Shown here piece by piece: positions 8,623 through 18,003 of a DNA stretch of 64,000 bases. The notes below the pieces were generated by a model. It was not told the origin of the DNA. It searched no databases and was given only the letters and a program-made list of their open reading frames with translations. The translations under genes and the position numbers were made by a program. Source of the stretch: Tissierella praeacuta DSM 18095 (lineage in GTDB: Bacteria; Bacillota; Clostridia; Tissierellales; Tissierellaceae); contig NZ_FQTY01000001.1 of NCBI RefSeq assembly GCF_900128955.1, positions 1-64,000 on the forward strand, written 5' to 3'. Every line of letters begins with the position of its first letter. Position 1 is the first letter of the stretch.

Positions 8623-9099
8623 ATGAAAGAAATATATTTAGCAGGCGGATGCTTTTGGGGAGTACAGGAATATATGTCAAGAATAAATGGAGTAGTAGAG
8701 ACAAAGGTGGGCTATGCAAATGGAGTTACAAGTAACCCAAGTTATAAAGAAGTATGTATGGGTACTACTGGTCATGCAGAAACTACTTATGTAAAATATG
8801 ATGAGAGTATTATTTCCCTTGAAGAACTGTTAAATAAATTTTGGAAAATAATAGATCCAACCATGTTAAATAGGCAGGGACCAGATATAGGAAATCAATA
8901 TAGAACAGGAATTTATTATATAGATGATAAGGATTTGGAATTTATAAATAAAACCTTAGAGGAGCAGAAAACTAAACATACTAAACCCATAGCAACAGAG
9001 ATTAAAAAATTAAAATCTTTTTATGATGCAGAAGAATATCATCAAGATTATTTAAAGAAAAATCCAGGTGGTTATTGTCATATAGATTTAAGTAAATGA
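8623..9099 (+). CDS. msrA: Peptide methionine-(S)-sulfoxide reductase
   Basis: Reduces the S epimer of methionine sulfoxide in proteins, a cytoplasmic repair enzyme. The catalytic Cys10 lies in the GGCFWG motif; [22 protein letters not shown] and AEEYHQDYL are all present. Cys152 near the C-terminus (GGYCHI) could be the resolving residue. Length (158) is normal for a stand-alone MsrA without an MsrB fusion. Start is ATG behind AAAGGAGG. A compact terminator follows. Confidence 0.97.
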   Translation: MKEIYLAGGCFWGVQEYMSRINGVVETKVGYANGVTSNPSYKEVCMGTTGHAETTYVKYDESIISLEELLNKFWKIIDPTMLNRQGPDIGNQYRTGIYYIDDKDLEFINKTLEEQKTKHTKPIATEIKKLKSFYDAEEYHQDYLKKNPGGYCHIDLSK

Positions 9100-9102
9100 A
9101 TT

Positions 9103-9124
9103 GAATCCCTTAGGGGATTCTTTT
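9103..9124 (+). terminator. Terminator after msrA
   Basis: GAATCCC (9103-9109), loop TTAG, GGGATTC (9114-9120), then four T. Short U-tract, moderate strength. Confidence 0.75.
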
Positions 9125-9145
9125 AATGTATATGGAGTTGATAGA

Positions 9146-10021
9146 ATGAAAAGATTTAAAAAAATATATATAGAGATAACAAATATATGTAATCTTCAAT
9201 GCAGTTTTTGCCCAAGGACTAAAAGGGAGAAAAGATTTATCACTACTTCTGAATTTTCTCGTGTACTAGATGAAATAAAAGAATTTACTGATTATATTTA
9301 TTTTCATGTAAAAGGAGAGCCGCTTTTACATCCAAATATAGAGGAGTTATTGAATATATCACATAATAAGGGATTTAAGGTAAATATAACCACCAATGGG
9401 ACTTTAATCTCTAAGGTACAAGAAAAACTAATTGGTAGTCCATCTCTTAGACAAATTAATATTTCGTTACATAGCTTTGATGGGAATGATGAGATGGATA
9501 ATAAAGAAGATTATCTAAACAATATATTTGAATTTATTAATTTAGCAAAGAAAAACAAATTCTTAATAATTTCATTAAGACTTTGGAATTTAACAGATGA
9601 TAATTTGATTAATAAAAAAACACAAAAAAATAAAGAGATTCTAAGAAGAATTGAAGAAGAATTTAAACTTGAATTTCAAATTGAAGATATAATAAATCCT
9701 CATAGAGGGATTAAATTAGATGATAGAATATATTTAAATCATGATAAGGAATTTATATGGCCAGATTTAAGAAATCAAGATTTTGGTGACAAGGGATACT
9801 GTCATGGATTAAGAGACCATATAGGAATTTTAGTCGATGGTACTGTAATACCTTGTTGCTTAGACGGAGAAGGGAATATAGTTTTAGGTAATATATATCA
9901 AACAAAGCTAAGTAAAATTTTATCTAGTAATAGAGCAAAAAATATTTATGATGGATTTTCAAAAAGAATTGTTATAGAAGAAATGTGTAAGAAATGTGGA
10001 TTTAGAACACGTTTCAATTAA
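9146..10021 (+). CDS. Radical SAM protein with SPASM-like C-terminus
   Basis: The radical SAM motif CNLQCSFC (Cx3Cx2C) near residues 14-21 binds the SAM-cleaving [4Fe-4S] cluster; the C-terminal region has a CC pair and CKKCGF, the SPASM pattern for an extra Fe-S cluster (GILVDGTVIPCCLDGEGNIVLGNI is typical). I choose ATG 9146, with GGAG at 9134-9137, over an earlier in-frame start at 9101 that would overlap the msrA terminator, giving 291 residues. Substrate unknown; no nearby precursor peptide or maturase partner was found, so a peptide-modifying role is not supported by context. Confidence 0.85.
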   Translation: MKRFKKIYIEITNICNLQCSFCPRTKREKRFITTSEFSRVLDEIKEFTDYIYFHVKGEPLLHPNIEELLNISHNKGFKVNITTNGTLISKVQEKLIGSPSLRQINISLHSFDGNDEMDNKEDYLNNIFEFINLAKKNKFLIISLRLWNLTDDNLINKKTQKNKEILRRIEEEFKLEFQIEDIINPHRGIKLDDRIYLNHDKEFIWPDLRNQDFGDKGYCHGLRDHIGILVDGTVIPCCLDGEGNIVLGNIYQTKLSKILSSNRAKNIYDGFSKRIVIEEMCKKCGFRTRFN

Positions 10022-10059
10022 TTAATAAAGTTAAAAAAATATAATTATTTTGTAAAAGG

Positions 10060-10089
10060 TTGACACAACATATAGTGGTTTGCTAAAAT
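10060..10089 (+). promoter_or_regulatory. Sigma-A promoter of nrdDG
   Basis: TTGACA (10060-10065, perfect) and TAAAAT (10084-10089, five of six) separated by 18 bp. It overlaps the first NrdR box and lies just ahead of the second, so repressor binding would block polymerase. Confidence 0.75.
10063..10078. promoter_or_regulatory. NrdR box 1
   Basis: acacaacatatagtgg agrees with the published NrdR consensus (acaCwAtATaTwGtgt) at all but two positions. It covers the end of the -35 and part of the spacer of the nrdD promoter. Confidence 0.75.
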
Positions 10090-10093
10090 AATA

Positions 10094-10109
10094 TAGCAAT
10101 ATATAGTAT
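10094..10109. promoter_or_regulatory. NrdR box 2
   Basis: tagcaatatatagtat matches the NrdR consensus at 12 of 16 positions, with a perfect core CAATATATAGT. It begins exactly 31 bp after box 1, the three-helical-turn spacing usual for tandem NrdR sites. Confidence 0.7.
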
Positions 10110-10134
10110 TGATATAAGAAAAGGGGGAATTAGA

Positions 10135-12456
10135 GTGATTACTAAAATAAAAAAAAGAGATGGTAGAGAGGTACCGTTTAATATTGAAAAGATTTCTAAT
10201 GCAATTTTTAAGGCAGCCCAAGCTGCTGGAGGACATGATTATAACACATCTATGGCTTTAGCAGAGAAAGTAGTAAATGTTGTAGATGATAAATTTCAAG
10301 GAAAGATACCCGATGTAGAAGATATACAAGATATTGTTGAAAAGGTTCTTATTGAATCAGGTCATGCTAAGACTGCTAAGGAATACATATTATATAGAGC
10401 TGAAAGAAATAGAGTAAGAGAAATGAATACTAGGCTTATGAAGGTATTTGAAGACCTTACATTTAAGGACGCTAAGGATGTAGATATAAAAAGAGAAAAT
10501 GCAAATATAGACGGAGATACAGCCATGGGTACAATGCTTAAATATGGTTCTGAATCTGCCAAACAATTCTATGATTTATTTGTCTTAAATCCAAATCATT
10601 CAAAGGCTCATAAATCAGGAGATATTCATATACATGATTTAGACTTTCTTACATTAACTACTACTTGTTGTCAAATTGACATAGTTAAATTATTTGAGAA
10701 TGGCTTTTGTACTGGACATGGTTTTTTAAGGGAACCTAAGGACATACAATCCTATTCAGCATTAGCATGTATTGCTATACAATCAAATCAGAATGATCAA
10801 CATGGAGGACAATCCATACCTAATTTTGATTATGGAATGGCTTTGGGAGTTAAAAAGACTTATATTAAACAATATAGGCAAAATTTAAGAAAAGCCATTG
10901 AATTATTAGTAGAGGATGTGGATTTAGATGATAATTTAGATAATGTATTTAAAGTTTTAGAAGAATATAAGTTATTTCCTACATTAGATAATAATGAGAA
11001 ATATAGAGAAAAAGAAGCTGAATATTTAAAAGAGTTATTAAATGACACTGAAGTTGTAGAGAAGATACAGAATTTTGCTGAAAGAAATAGCTATAAGGAT
11101 ACAGATAAAAGAACCTTTCAAGCTATGGAAGCATTAATTCATAATTTAAATACTATGCACTCTAGAGCAGGTGCACAAATTCCATTTAGTTCAATTAATT
11201 ATGGTACAGATACATCTATTGAAGGTAGAATGGTAATTAAAAACTTGCTACTAACCACTGAACAAGGTTTAGGAAATGGAGAAACACCAATATTTCCAAT
11301 ACAAATTTTCAAAGTAAAAGAAGGGGTTAACTATAATAAAGAAGATGTAAATTATGATTTATTTAAATTAGCATGTAAAGTAAGCTCTAAAAGGTTATTT
11401 CCTAATTTTTCATTTATAGATGCACCTTTTAATCTTAAATATTATAAAAAAGGGAAACCTGAAACAGAAGTAGCTTATATGGGGTGTAGAACTAGAGTAG
11501 TGGGAAATGTCTATGATCCATCTAGGGAAATCGTAAATGGCAGAGGAAACCTAAGTTTCACTACTATAAATCTTCCAAGATTAGGTATTCAAAATCAGGG
11601 GAATATAAAAGGGTTTTATAAACAATTAGATGAAACTATAGATTTAGTTATAGAGCAATTAATAGAAAGATTTGAAATACAAGCAAGTAAAAAAGTAAGT
11701 AACTTTCCTTTCCTTATGGGACAGGGAGTTTGGATGGATTCAGAAAAATTGTCTAAAGACGATAGTATAAGAGAAGTATTGAAACATGGTACATTATCCA
11801 TCGGTTTTATAGGTCTAGCAGAATGTTTAAAAGCTTTAGTGGGGAGTCACCATGGTGAGAGTAAGGAATCTCAGGAACTTGGAATAGCCATAGTTAAACA
11901 TATGAGAGATAGAATGGATGATATTAGCAAACAATATAAGATGAATTTTACTTTAATTGGTACTCCAGCTGAAGGTACTGCAGGACGATTTGTTAAGATT
12001 GATAGGGAAATATTTGGCGATATAGAGGGTGTAACTACAAAAGAGTACTATACAAATAGTTTCCATATTCCAGTTTATTATAAGATTAAAGCAATAGATA
12101 AGATAAATTTAGAAGCACCATATCATGAATTGACCAATGCTGGACATATAACTTATGTAGAGTTAGATGGGGATCCATCTTATAATTTAGACGCCTTTGA
12201 AAAGATAGTTAGGGCTATGAAAGAAGCTGGTATTGGATATGGTTCAATTAATCATCCAATAGATAGAGATCCAGTATGTGGCTATACAGGAATAATAGGA
12301 GATATATGTCCACAATGCGGAAGAGAAGAAGGAAATATTAAATTTGAAAGAATTCGCCGTATAACAGGATATTTAGTAGGTACTCTTGATAGATTTAATG
12401 ATGCTAAAAAAGCTGAAGAAAGAGATAGAGTAAAACATTTTTCCTGTAGTAAGTAA
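10135..12456 (+). CDS. nrdD: Anaerobic ribonucleoside-triphosphate reductase, large subunit
   Basis: Class III glycyl-radical enzyme making dNTPs from NTPs without oxygen. Residues about 3-91 are an ATP-cone allosteric domain (KRDGREVPFNIEKI). The catalytic barrel follows, with TTTCCQID and the Asn/Cys-rich centre. The C-terminus has the zinc-site cysteines CGYTGIIGDICPQC and the glycyl radical Gly745 in RITGYLVG. Length 773 is typical. It starts at GTG 10135 behind AGGGGG; nrdG follows 11 bp on, forming an operon. Tandem NrdR boxes over the promoter indicate control by the ATP/dATP-sensing repressor NrdR. Confidence 0.97.
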   Translation: MITKIKKRDGREVPFNIEKISNAIFKAAQAAGGHDYNTSMALAEKVVNVVDDKFQGKIPDVEDIQDIVEKVLIESGHAKTAKEYILYRAERNRVREMNTRLMKVFEDLTFKDAKDVDIKRENANIDGDTAMGTMLKYGSESAKQFYDLFVLNPNHSKAHKSGDIHIHDLDFLTLTTTCCQIDIVKLFENGFCTGHGFLREPKDIQSYSALACIAIQSNQNDQHGGQSIPNFDYGMALGVKKTYIKQYRQNLRKAIELLVEDVDLDDNLDNVFKVLEEYKLFPTLDNNEKYREKEAEYLKELLNDTEVVEKIQNFAERNSYKDTDKRTFQAMEALIHNLNTMHSRAGAQIPFSSINYGTDTSIEGRMVIKNLLLTTEQGLGNGETPIFPIQIFKVKEGVNYNKEDVNYDLFKLACKVSSKRLFPNFSFIDAPFNLKYYKKGKPETEVAYMGCRTRVVGNVYDPSREIVNGRGNLSFTTINLPRLGIQNQGNIKGFYKQLDETIDLVIEQLIERFEIQASKKVSNFPFLMGQGVWMDSEKLSKDDSIREVLKHGTLSIGFIGLAECLKALVGSHHGESKESQELGIAIVKHMRDRMDDISKQYKMNFTLIGTPAEGTAGRFVKIDREIFGDIEGVTTKEYYTNSFHIPVYYKIKAIDKINLEAPYHELTNAGHITYVELDGDPSYNLDAFEKIVRAMKEAGIGYGSINHPIDRDPVCGYTGIIGDICPQCGREEGNIKFERIRRITGYLVGTLDRFNDAKKAEERDRVKHFSCSK

Positions 12457-12467
12457 GGAGAAGAAAA

Positions 12468-12938
12468 ATGAGTAAAATAAGAATAGCAGGAATAGAAGAA
12501 GAGTCTATTGTAGATGGGCCAGGTATTAGGTTAGTAGTATTTACTCAGGGATGTAATCATAATTGTATTGGATGCCATAATCCTGAAACTCATTCCTTTT
12601 ACGGGGGTAAATTAGTAGACATAGATAATATAATTAATATGATAATAGAAAATCCTTTATTAGATGGAATTACTCTCAGTGGGGGAGAACCTTTTGAGCA
12701 GGCAATAGAATGTAGTATTTTAGCTAAAAGAGTTAGAAATATGGGATTAAATGTAGTTACCTATACAGGATATACCTTTGAAGAAATACTTAGAAATGAT
12801 AATTTTAGAGAATTGCTATTGCAAACTGATATATTAATAGATGGTAAGTTCGATATATCTAAAAAATCCATGATGCTACAATTTCGAGGGTCAACAAATC
12901 AAAGGATAATAGATGTAAAAAAATACTTAGGTCTATAA
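12468..12938 (+). CDS. nrdG: Anaerobic ribonucleotide reductase activating protein
   Basis: Radical SAM activase that installs the glycyl radical on NrdD. The cluster motif is C29-NHN-C33-IG-C36; VDGPGIRLVVFTQGC precedes it and TLSGGEP is the SAM-binding GGE motif. Length 156 is usual. It lies 11 bp after nrdD with its own AAGGAG site and shares the NrdR-controlled promoter. Confidence 0.96.
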   Translation: MSKIRIAGIEEESIVDGPGIRLVVFTQGCNHNCIGCHNPETHSFYGGKLVDIDNIINMIIENPLLDGITLSGGEPFEQAIECSILAKRVRNMGLNVVTYTGYTFEEILRNDNFRELLLQTDILIDGKFDISKKSMMLQFRGSTNQRIIDVKKYLGL

Positions 12939-13011
12939 TAAAATTATTTTCATTGTTAAAGTATAATATATTTGATAATATATGGTAAAGGAGTATTCTA
13001 AGAGGTGAAAT

Positions 13012-13509
13012 ATGTTTAAGTTAGATATTATTAAAGATATGAATCAGGAACAAAGATTAAAATATATGTTAGTTCTTATTAAAGGTCAAATTAGTTCGGA
13101 GAAAGATGATCTAGCCAATATATCAAATGTGACAGGTATAATAATGTCTTGTGTTGATAGATTGAATTGGGCAGGGTTTTATATATTAAGAGATAAGGAA
13201 TTAGTATTAGGACCATTTCAAGGGTTACCAGCTTGTAATAGGATTTCCATATGCAAGGGAGTATGTGGGAAGGCAGTAGAATCTAGAAATGTTCAGTTAG
13301 TTCCAGATGTTCATTTATTTCCAGGGCATATTGCTTGTGACTCTAATTCGAATTCAGAACTTGTCATCCCTATAATAAAAGATAATAAAGTTTATGGGGT
13401 ATTAGATTTAGATAGCCCTATAAAAAATAGATTTACAAAGTTGGAAGAAGAATATTTTATTAAACTTGTTGAAATATTAAATGAAAAGATTAATTGGGAT
13501 AATATATAA
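13012..13509 (+). CDS. msrC: GAF-domain free methionine-(R)-sulfoxide reductase
   Basis: A single GAF domain of 165 residues that reduces free L-methionine-(R)-sulfoxide. Three cysteines, C75 (LPACNRI), C85 (GVCGKAV) and C109 (HIACDS), have the same spacing (10 and 24 residues) as the three redox cysteines of E. coli fRMsr; C81 is extra. SELVIPI is the family's conserved strand. ATG behind GAGGTG. Together with msrA it covers protein-bound S and free R sulfoxides. No operon partner. Confidence 0.9.
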   Translation: MFKLDIIKDMNQEQRLKYMLVLIKGQISSEKDDLANISNVTGIIMSCVDRLNWAGFYILRDKELVLGPFQGLPACNRISICKGVCGKAVESRNVQLVPDVHLFPGHIACDSNSNSELVIPIIKDNKVYGVLDLDSPIKNRFTKLEEEYFIKLVEILNEKINWDNI

Positions 13510-13632
13510 ATTTTATTAATAAAGTACTATAATTAAAGTTTAAAGACTATTAATGTTGGCAAAAATTATAATATTGTATTCAAATAGGAATAATATAAAA
13601 AACAAATAATAATTACAGAGAGGATGATAAAT

Positions 13633-15087
13633 TTGAGAGTCTTAGAAGGTCTTAAGCCAGAGAGGGTAATGTATTATTTCGAAGAAATATCTAAAATACC
13701 TCGTTGCTCCTATGATGAACAAAGAATAAGTAATTATTTAGTCAATTTAGGTAAAAACTTAGGATTAGAAGTTATTCAAGATGAAGCATTAAATGTAATT
13801 ATAAAAAAACCAGCATATAAAGGATATGAAAATAGTCCTATTGTAATACTGCAAGGACATATGGATATGGTTGGTGAAAAGACTAATGACTCAAATCATA
13901 ATTTTTCAAAAGATCCCATTAAGATGGAGATAGACGGAGATTATATTATTGCAAGGGAAACGACTCTTGGTGCTGATAATGGTATTGCAGTAGCTATGGC
14001 TCTAGCTATACTAGAATCAAAAGATATACCTCATCCAACATTAGAAGTACTTATTACATCAAATGAAGAATCAGGTATGAGTGGAGCAGAAGCATTGTCA
14101 CCATCTAACATAGAAGGTAAAATTTTAATAAATATTGACTCTGAAGAAGAAGGGAAAATACTTGTAAGCTGTGCAGGTGGAGAGAGAAATATAATAACTA
14201 TTCCAATAGAATGGAAAGAGTTGTCTGAAAAAAAGGAATTATACGAGTTAATAGTTACTGGATTAAAAGGTGGACACTCAGGCATGGAAATTAATAAATC
14301 CAGAGGAAATGCTAATAAAATAATGGGAAGGATATTAAATACACTAAATAGAAATGTAGATATAGATTTATGTTATATAGAAGGTGGTTCTAAATCCAAT
14401 GCTATTCCTAGATATGCAAAAATTATTGTGGGGATTCCAAGGAGTGATATAGAAGAAACTAAAGGTATAATTTCAAATATAGAGAAAGATTTAAAATTTG
14501 AATTAAATTCTTCTGATAAGGATATTAAATTAGGAATTAATAAAATACAAAACAATAGATATAGGGCTTTTTCTAAAGATACTAAAGAGAAGATAATTGC
14601 TTCTTTAATGCTTTTACCTAATGGAGTTCATTCTATGAGTATGGACATAGAAGGATTAGTAGAGAGTTCTAATAATGTAGGCGTTATAAAGACTGTTGAA
14701 GATGAGATAGCCATTGAAATATCCATTAGGTCATCAGTAGGAACATTAAAATCATATATTTCAAATCAAATAAGGTTACTAGCAGAAATTATGGAAATAA
14801 AATGGGAAAGACTTTCTTCATATCCTGCTTGGGAATATAGTAAAGAATCTTATATAAGGGATATATTTAAAGAAACATATAAAGACATATATGGTAAAGA
14901 TATAGATATTACGGCTATTCATGCCGGTCTTGAATGTGGGTTATTTAAAGAAAAATTTGGAGATATGGACATGGTATCCTTTGGACCAAATATGTATGGC
15001 GTACATGCACCTGGAGAAAAACTTAGTATTTCTTCTACTGAAAGGACATATGAATTGTTATTAAAAGTATTAGAAAGAATTAAATAA
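13633..15087 (+). CDS. pepD: Aminoacyl-histidine dipeptidase (M20 family)
   Basis: Metallodipeptidase of the PepD/carnosinase-like M20 family, cytoplasmic, hydrolysing Xaa-His and related dipeptides. Metal site motifs: GHMDMVGEK, LGADNGIAVA and SNEESGMSGAE (catalytic Glu), with GLKGGHSGMEI in the lid domain and AIHAGLECGLF near the end. I place the start at TTG 13633, nine bases after GAGAGG; the ATG at 13624 abuts that site with no spacer. About 484 residues, normal for PepD. Confidence 0.93.
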   Translation: MRVLEGLKPERVMYYFEEISKIPRCSYDEQRISNYLVNLGKNLGLEVIQDEALNVIIKKPAYKGYENSPIVILQGHMDMVGEKTNDSNHNFSKDPIKMEIDGDYIIARETTLGADNGIAVAMALAILESKDIPHPTLEVLITSNEESGMSGAEALSPSNIEGKILINIDSEEEGKILVSCAGGERNIITIPIEWKELSEKKELYELIVTGLKGGHSGMEINKSRGNANKIMGRILNTLNRNVDIDLCYIEGGSKSNAIPRYAKIIVGIPRSDIEETKGIISNIEKDLKFELNSSDKDIKLGINKIQNNRYRAFSKDTKEKIIASLMLLPNGVHSMSMDIEGLVESSNNVGVIKTVEDEIAIEISIRSSVGTLKSYISNQIRLLAEIMEIKWERLSSYPAWEYSKESYIRDIFKETYKDIYGKDIDITAIHAGLECGLFKEKFGDMDMVSFGPNMYGVHAPGEKLSISSTERTYELLLKVLERIK

Positions 15088-15175
15088 ATTTTCTAAAATA
15101 TATATGTACTTCTATAGTTAAATAAGGTATCATTAGCATATAATTAATTAAATATAATTGCAAAGGAGAATAAAA

Positions 15176-15580
15176 ATGGATAATAAAAAAGATGAAACTT
15201 TTGAATACAATGACGAGCATTGTGGTGGATGCGGATGTGGCTGCGACTGTAGTGATGACCATGAATATGAAAATTTTGAATTTGAGGATATGGATGGAAA
15301 TGATATAATTTATCTAACATTAGATGATGATACTGAGTTAGAGTGTAATGTTTTAGGTATATTTGAGGTTGAAAATATTGAGTATATTGCATTACTTCCT
15401 ATGGGAGAAGAGGAAGTGCTACTTTATAAATATGTTGAACTTGAAGATGAAGAATTTGATTTATTACCTATAGAGAATGAAGAAGAATTTACAACTGTAT
15501 CAGAAGCATTTGAAGCTCTATTTTTGGATGAAGAAGATTTTGTAGAGTATGAAAACTATGATGAATTAGACGAGGAATAA
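15176..15580 (+). CDS. DUF1292 family protein with N-terminal cysteine cluster
   Basis: A very acidic 134-residue protein. The middle (about 38-85) has the DUF1292 pattern, ending in EYIALLPMGEEEVLLYKY. Ahead of it is a short Cys/Gly segment, CGGCGCGCDC, which looks like a metal-binding loop and is not part of the domain. ATG 15176 is chosen over an earlier codon at 15158 because AAAGGAG lies at 15163-15169. Function unknown. A hairpin terminator follows, its stem extending over the ribosome-binding approach of the next gene. Confidence 0.8.
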   Translation: MDNKKDETFEYNDEHCGGCGCGCDCSDDHEYENFEFEDMDGNDIIYLTLDDDTELECNVLGIFEVENIEYIALLPMGEEEVLLYKYVELEDEEFDLLPIENEEEFTTVSEAFEALFLDEEDFVEYENYDELDEE

Positions 15581-15589
15581 TTATATAGG

Positions 15590-15620
15590 AGCACTTTGCC
15601 ATTTTGGTAAAGTGCTTTTT
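15590..15620 (+). terminator. Terminator after the DUF1292 gene
   Basis: AGCACTTTGCC (15590-15600) pairs with GGTAAAGTGCT (15606-15616), with one weak pair, then a T run. Confidence 0.85.
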
Positions 15621-15644
15621 GCAAACTGTAGGAGGGCAGGAAAA

Positions 15645-16466
15645 TTGTATAAACTAATAGCAATTGATTTAGATGGAACATTGTTAGATGATAATAAAGC
15701 AATACCACAAGAAAACTTAGATATTATAAATCAATTAATTAAAAGAAATTATGAAATAGTTATTGCTACAGGACGAAGATATTGGTCCGCCAAGGAACTG
15801 ACTAAGGAAATAGATGGTCACATGACAATCTTAGCTAACAATGGGAATATAGTTAGGAATTCAGATAATGATAAGGTAATATTTTCTAAGTACCTAAATA
15901 TGAAGGATTTTCGTACTATTATTAAAGAGGGGAGAAGGAGGAATTTAAGCCCAATTATTCATGTAGATGGGTATGAAGATGGTATTGATATGATAGTCGA
16001 ATTTTCTGGAGATTATCAGGATTATTTAGAAAAGGATAATAGATTTAAAAAGGTGAATGATTGTCTAAAAATATCAGATAATAGAATATTAGCAGTGGTT
16101 TATGGAAATTGTAAAGAAATAATTTATCCTTTTTATGAGGATATAAAGAATAAATATCCTAATATTTATAATATTCATATAATGGAGAATATCAAATTTG
16201 CAGAAACTATGCTAGAAATAATGAACCCTCTTGGAAGTAAATGGATTAGTTTGTTAGAGTATGCTAGTACATTAAATATTAAAGCTGAAGAAATAATCGC
16301 GATTGGTGATGACAATAATGATTTAGAAATGATAAAAAATGCTGGTATTGGTATTGCTATGAAAAATGCTAGTTCTTTAGTGAAATCTTCAGCAAAAATA
16401 ATTTCAGATAGAGATAATAATGAAGCAGGTGTTGCTTTTCAGTTAAAAAGGGTATTAAATATTTAA
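15645..16466 (+). CDS. HAD superfamily Cof-like phosphatase
   Basis: Cof/YkrA-type sugar- or nucleotide-phosphate phosphatase. Motif I DLDGTLLDDN (nucleophile and acid Asp), motif II IATGRR, motif IV AIGDDNNDLEMIKNAGIGIAM are intact, with a large C2B cap between them. Start is TTG 15645, eight bases after GGAGGG; a GTG at 15612 would lie within the preceding terminator. 273 residues, normal. Substrate cannot be read from sequence. The next gene begins 15 bp downstream, so they are probably cotranscribed. Confidence 0.9.
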   Translation: MYKLIAIDLDGTLLDDNKAIPQENLDIINQLIKRNYEIVIATGRRYWSAKELTKEIDGHMTILANNGNIVRNSDNDKVIFSKYLNMKDFRTIIKEGRRRNLSPIIHVDGYEDGIDMIVEFSGDYQDYLEKDNRFKKVNDCLKISDNRILAVVYGNCKEIIYPFYEDIKNKYPNIYNIHIMENIKFAETMLEIMNPLGSKWISLLEYASTLNIKAEEIIAIGDDNNDLEMIKNAGIGIAMKNASSLVKSSAKIISDRDNNEAGVAFQLKRVLNI

Positions 16467-16481
16467 GAAAGGAGGAAGAAG

Positions 16482-17435
16482 TTGAATCAAATAACAGTAT
16501 ATAATACTTACTCCAAATACTTAAATGATAAATATGGGGAAAAGGTATATAAGCTACCTATAAATCTTCCCTTAACTTGTCCAAATAGAGATGGAACTGT
16601 TGGTAAGGGAGGATGTATATTCTGTGGAGAAGAGGGGGGCTCTTTTGAAAACCTAGAATCTTCTCTATCTATAAGGGAGCAATTAGAAATAAATAAAGAG
16701 TATATTGGAGCAAGGTATAAGGCAAAGAAATTTATAGCGTATTTTCAAAATTTTACAAACACTTATTTACCTTTTGAAAAATTTAAACATTGCATAGAAG
16801 AAGCTTTAATAGATAATATAGTTGGTATATCTATATCAACTAGACCTGACTGCATCAATGATAAATATCTACAATATTTATCTAAGATAAAAGAAGAGTA
16901 TAATATAGAGATAACTATAGAGTTAGGACTTCAAACGGTAAATTATTATACTTTAAAGAAGATTAATAGAGGACATACATTAGCAGAATATATAGATGCT
17001 GCATTAAGAATTAAAAAATATAAGTTAAGAAACTGTACTCATATAATCTTAAATCTTCCTTGGGATAAAGATATAGATGTAATTGAAAATGCAAAAATAG
17101 TATCATCTCTAGGTATAGAAGAAATAAAACTTCATGCCTTATATATAGTAAATGGAACTACTTTAGGAAAACTTTATAAAAAAGGGGAAATATCTTTAAT
17201 ATCTAAGGAAGAGTATATGGAAAGGGTAATTTTGTTTTTGGAATATTTGGATCCAAATATTATAATACAAAGAGTTATAGGCAGGGCTCCTGAGAAAAAC
17301 TCATTATTTACTAATTGGAATGAGTCTTGGTGGAAGATTAGGGATGAGATAGTATCAATTATGGAGATAAGGCACTCTAAACAAGGTATTAAGTTTGATT
17401 ATCTAAATGGAAAAGGAATAAAAAAATTCGAATAA
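16482..17435 (+). CDS. TIGR01212 family radical SAM protein (YhcC-like)
   Basis: 317-residue radical SAM protein of the YhcC/TIGR01212 family, recognised by its unusual cluster spacing C33-x11-C45-x2-C48 (CPNRDGT...GGCIFCGEEG) and by ISTRPDCI, ELGLQT and GRAPEKNSLFTNWN. The biochemical reaction of the family is not established to my knowledge. TTG start 16482 behind GGAGG. It lies close behind the HAD phosphatase. Confidence 0.88.
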   Translation: MNQITVYNTYSKYLNDKYGEKVYKLPINLPLTCPNRDGTVGKGGCIFCGEEGGSFENLESSLSIREQLEINKEYIGARYKAKKFIAYFQNFTNTYLPFEKFKHCIEEALIDNIVGISISTRPDCINDKYLQYLSKIKEEYNIEITIELGLQTVNYYTLKKINRGHTLAEYIDAALRIKKYKLRNCTHIILNLPWDKDIDVIENAKIVSSLGIEEIKLHALYIVNGTTLGKLYKKGEISLISKEEYMERVILFLEYLDPNIIIQRVIGRAPEKNSLFTNWNESWWKIRDEIVSIMEIRHSKQGIKFDYLNGKGIKKFE

Positions 17436-17516
17436 TCTTATAAAATAAAAGAGGAAATTCAAGATTTATGTCGAATATATAATTATAAAATAAAAGAAAG
17501 GTAGAGGTGGTTAGTC

Positions 17517-17951
17517 ATGGTTAAGTTAATTTTAGGTGAAAAAGGTTCAGGTAAGACAAAATGGTTAATTGACAATGCTAACAAAGATATGAAAGAGGGA
17601 AATGGGAATATTGCTTTTATTGATGTGGATGACAACCATATATTTACTTTAAATTATAATGTAAGACTAATAAATGCCATGGAGTTCAATATATTAAACA
17701 TTGAATCATTCTATGGCTTTTTGTGTGGGTTAATTGGTATGGATTATGATGTGGAAAAGATATATGTAGATAGTATATATAAGGTAATTAATTTAGATAT
17801 ACTAAGTTTAGAGAAACTTGTAGAGAATTTAAATATAATAAGTGAAAAATTTGAAATAGAATTTTTTATAAATATAGACTATACTATGGAACAAATACCG
17901 GAAAGTCTAAAGGAATATTGTATAGAGTTAGAAGTTGAATATGCAATATAA
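17517..17951 (+). CDS. Small P-loop protein of unknown function
   Basis: 144 residues beginning VKLILGEKGSGKTKWL, a good Walker A. A weak Walker B-like strand IAFIDVDDN follows at about 32-40; no further NTPase motif is obvious. Similar short proteins in clostridia tend to be labelled ATP-binding or PilT-like, but there are no PilT boxes here. ATG behind AGAGGTGG, then a strong terminator. Function unknown. Confidence 0.6.
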   Translation: MVKLILGEKGSGKTKWLIDNANKDMKEGNGNIAFIDVDDNHIFTLNYNVRLINAMEFNILNIESFYGFLCGLIGMDYDVEKIYVDSIYKVINLDILSLEKLVENLNIISEKFEIEFFINIDYTMEQIPESLKEYCIELEVEYAI

Positions 17952-17958
17952 GACAGGA

Positions 17959-17988
17959 GGCAGAAATCTTTATGATTTCTGCCTTTTT
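17959..17988 (+). terminator. Terminator after the P-loop gene
   Basis: Ten-base stem GGCAGAAATC / GATTTCTGCC (17959-17968, 17974-17983), loop TTTAT, then five T. Confidence 0.92.
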
Positions 17989-18003
17989 AGATAATTATTT
18001 TCA

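Noticed and set aside
15144-15392. 82-codon minus-strand ORF rich in His/Tyr/Gln
   Set aside because: Mirror of the acidic DUF1292 gene; the composition is an artefact of GAT/GAA codons on the other strand.
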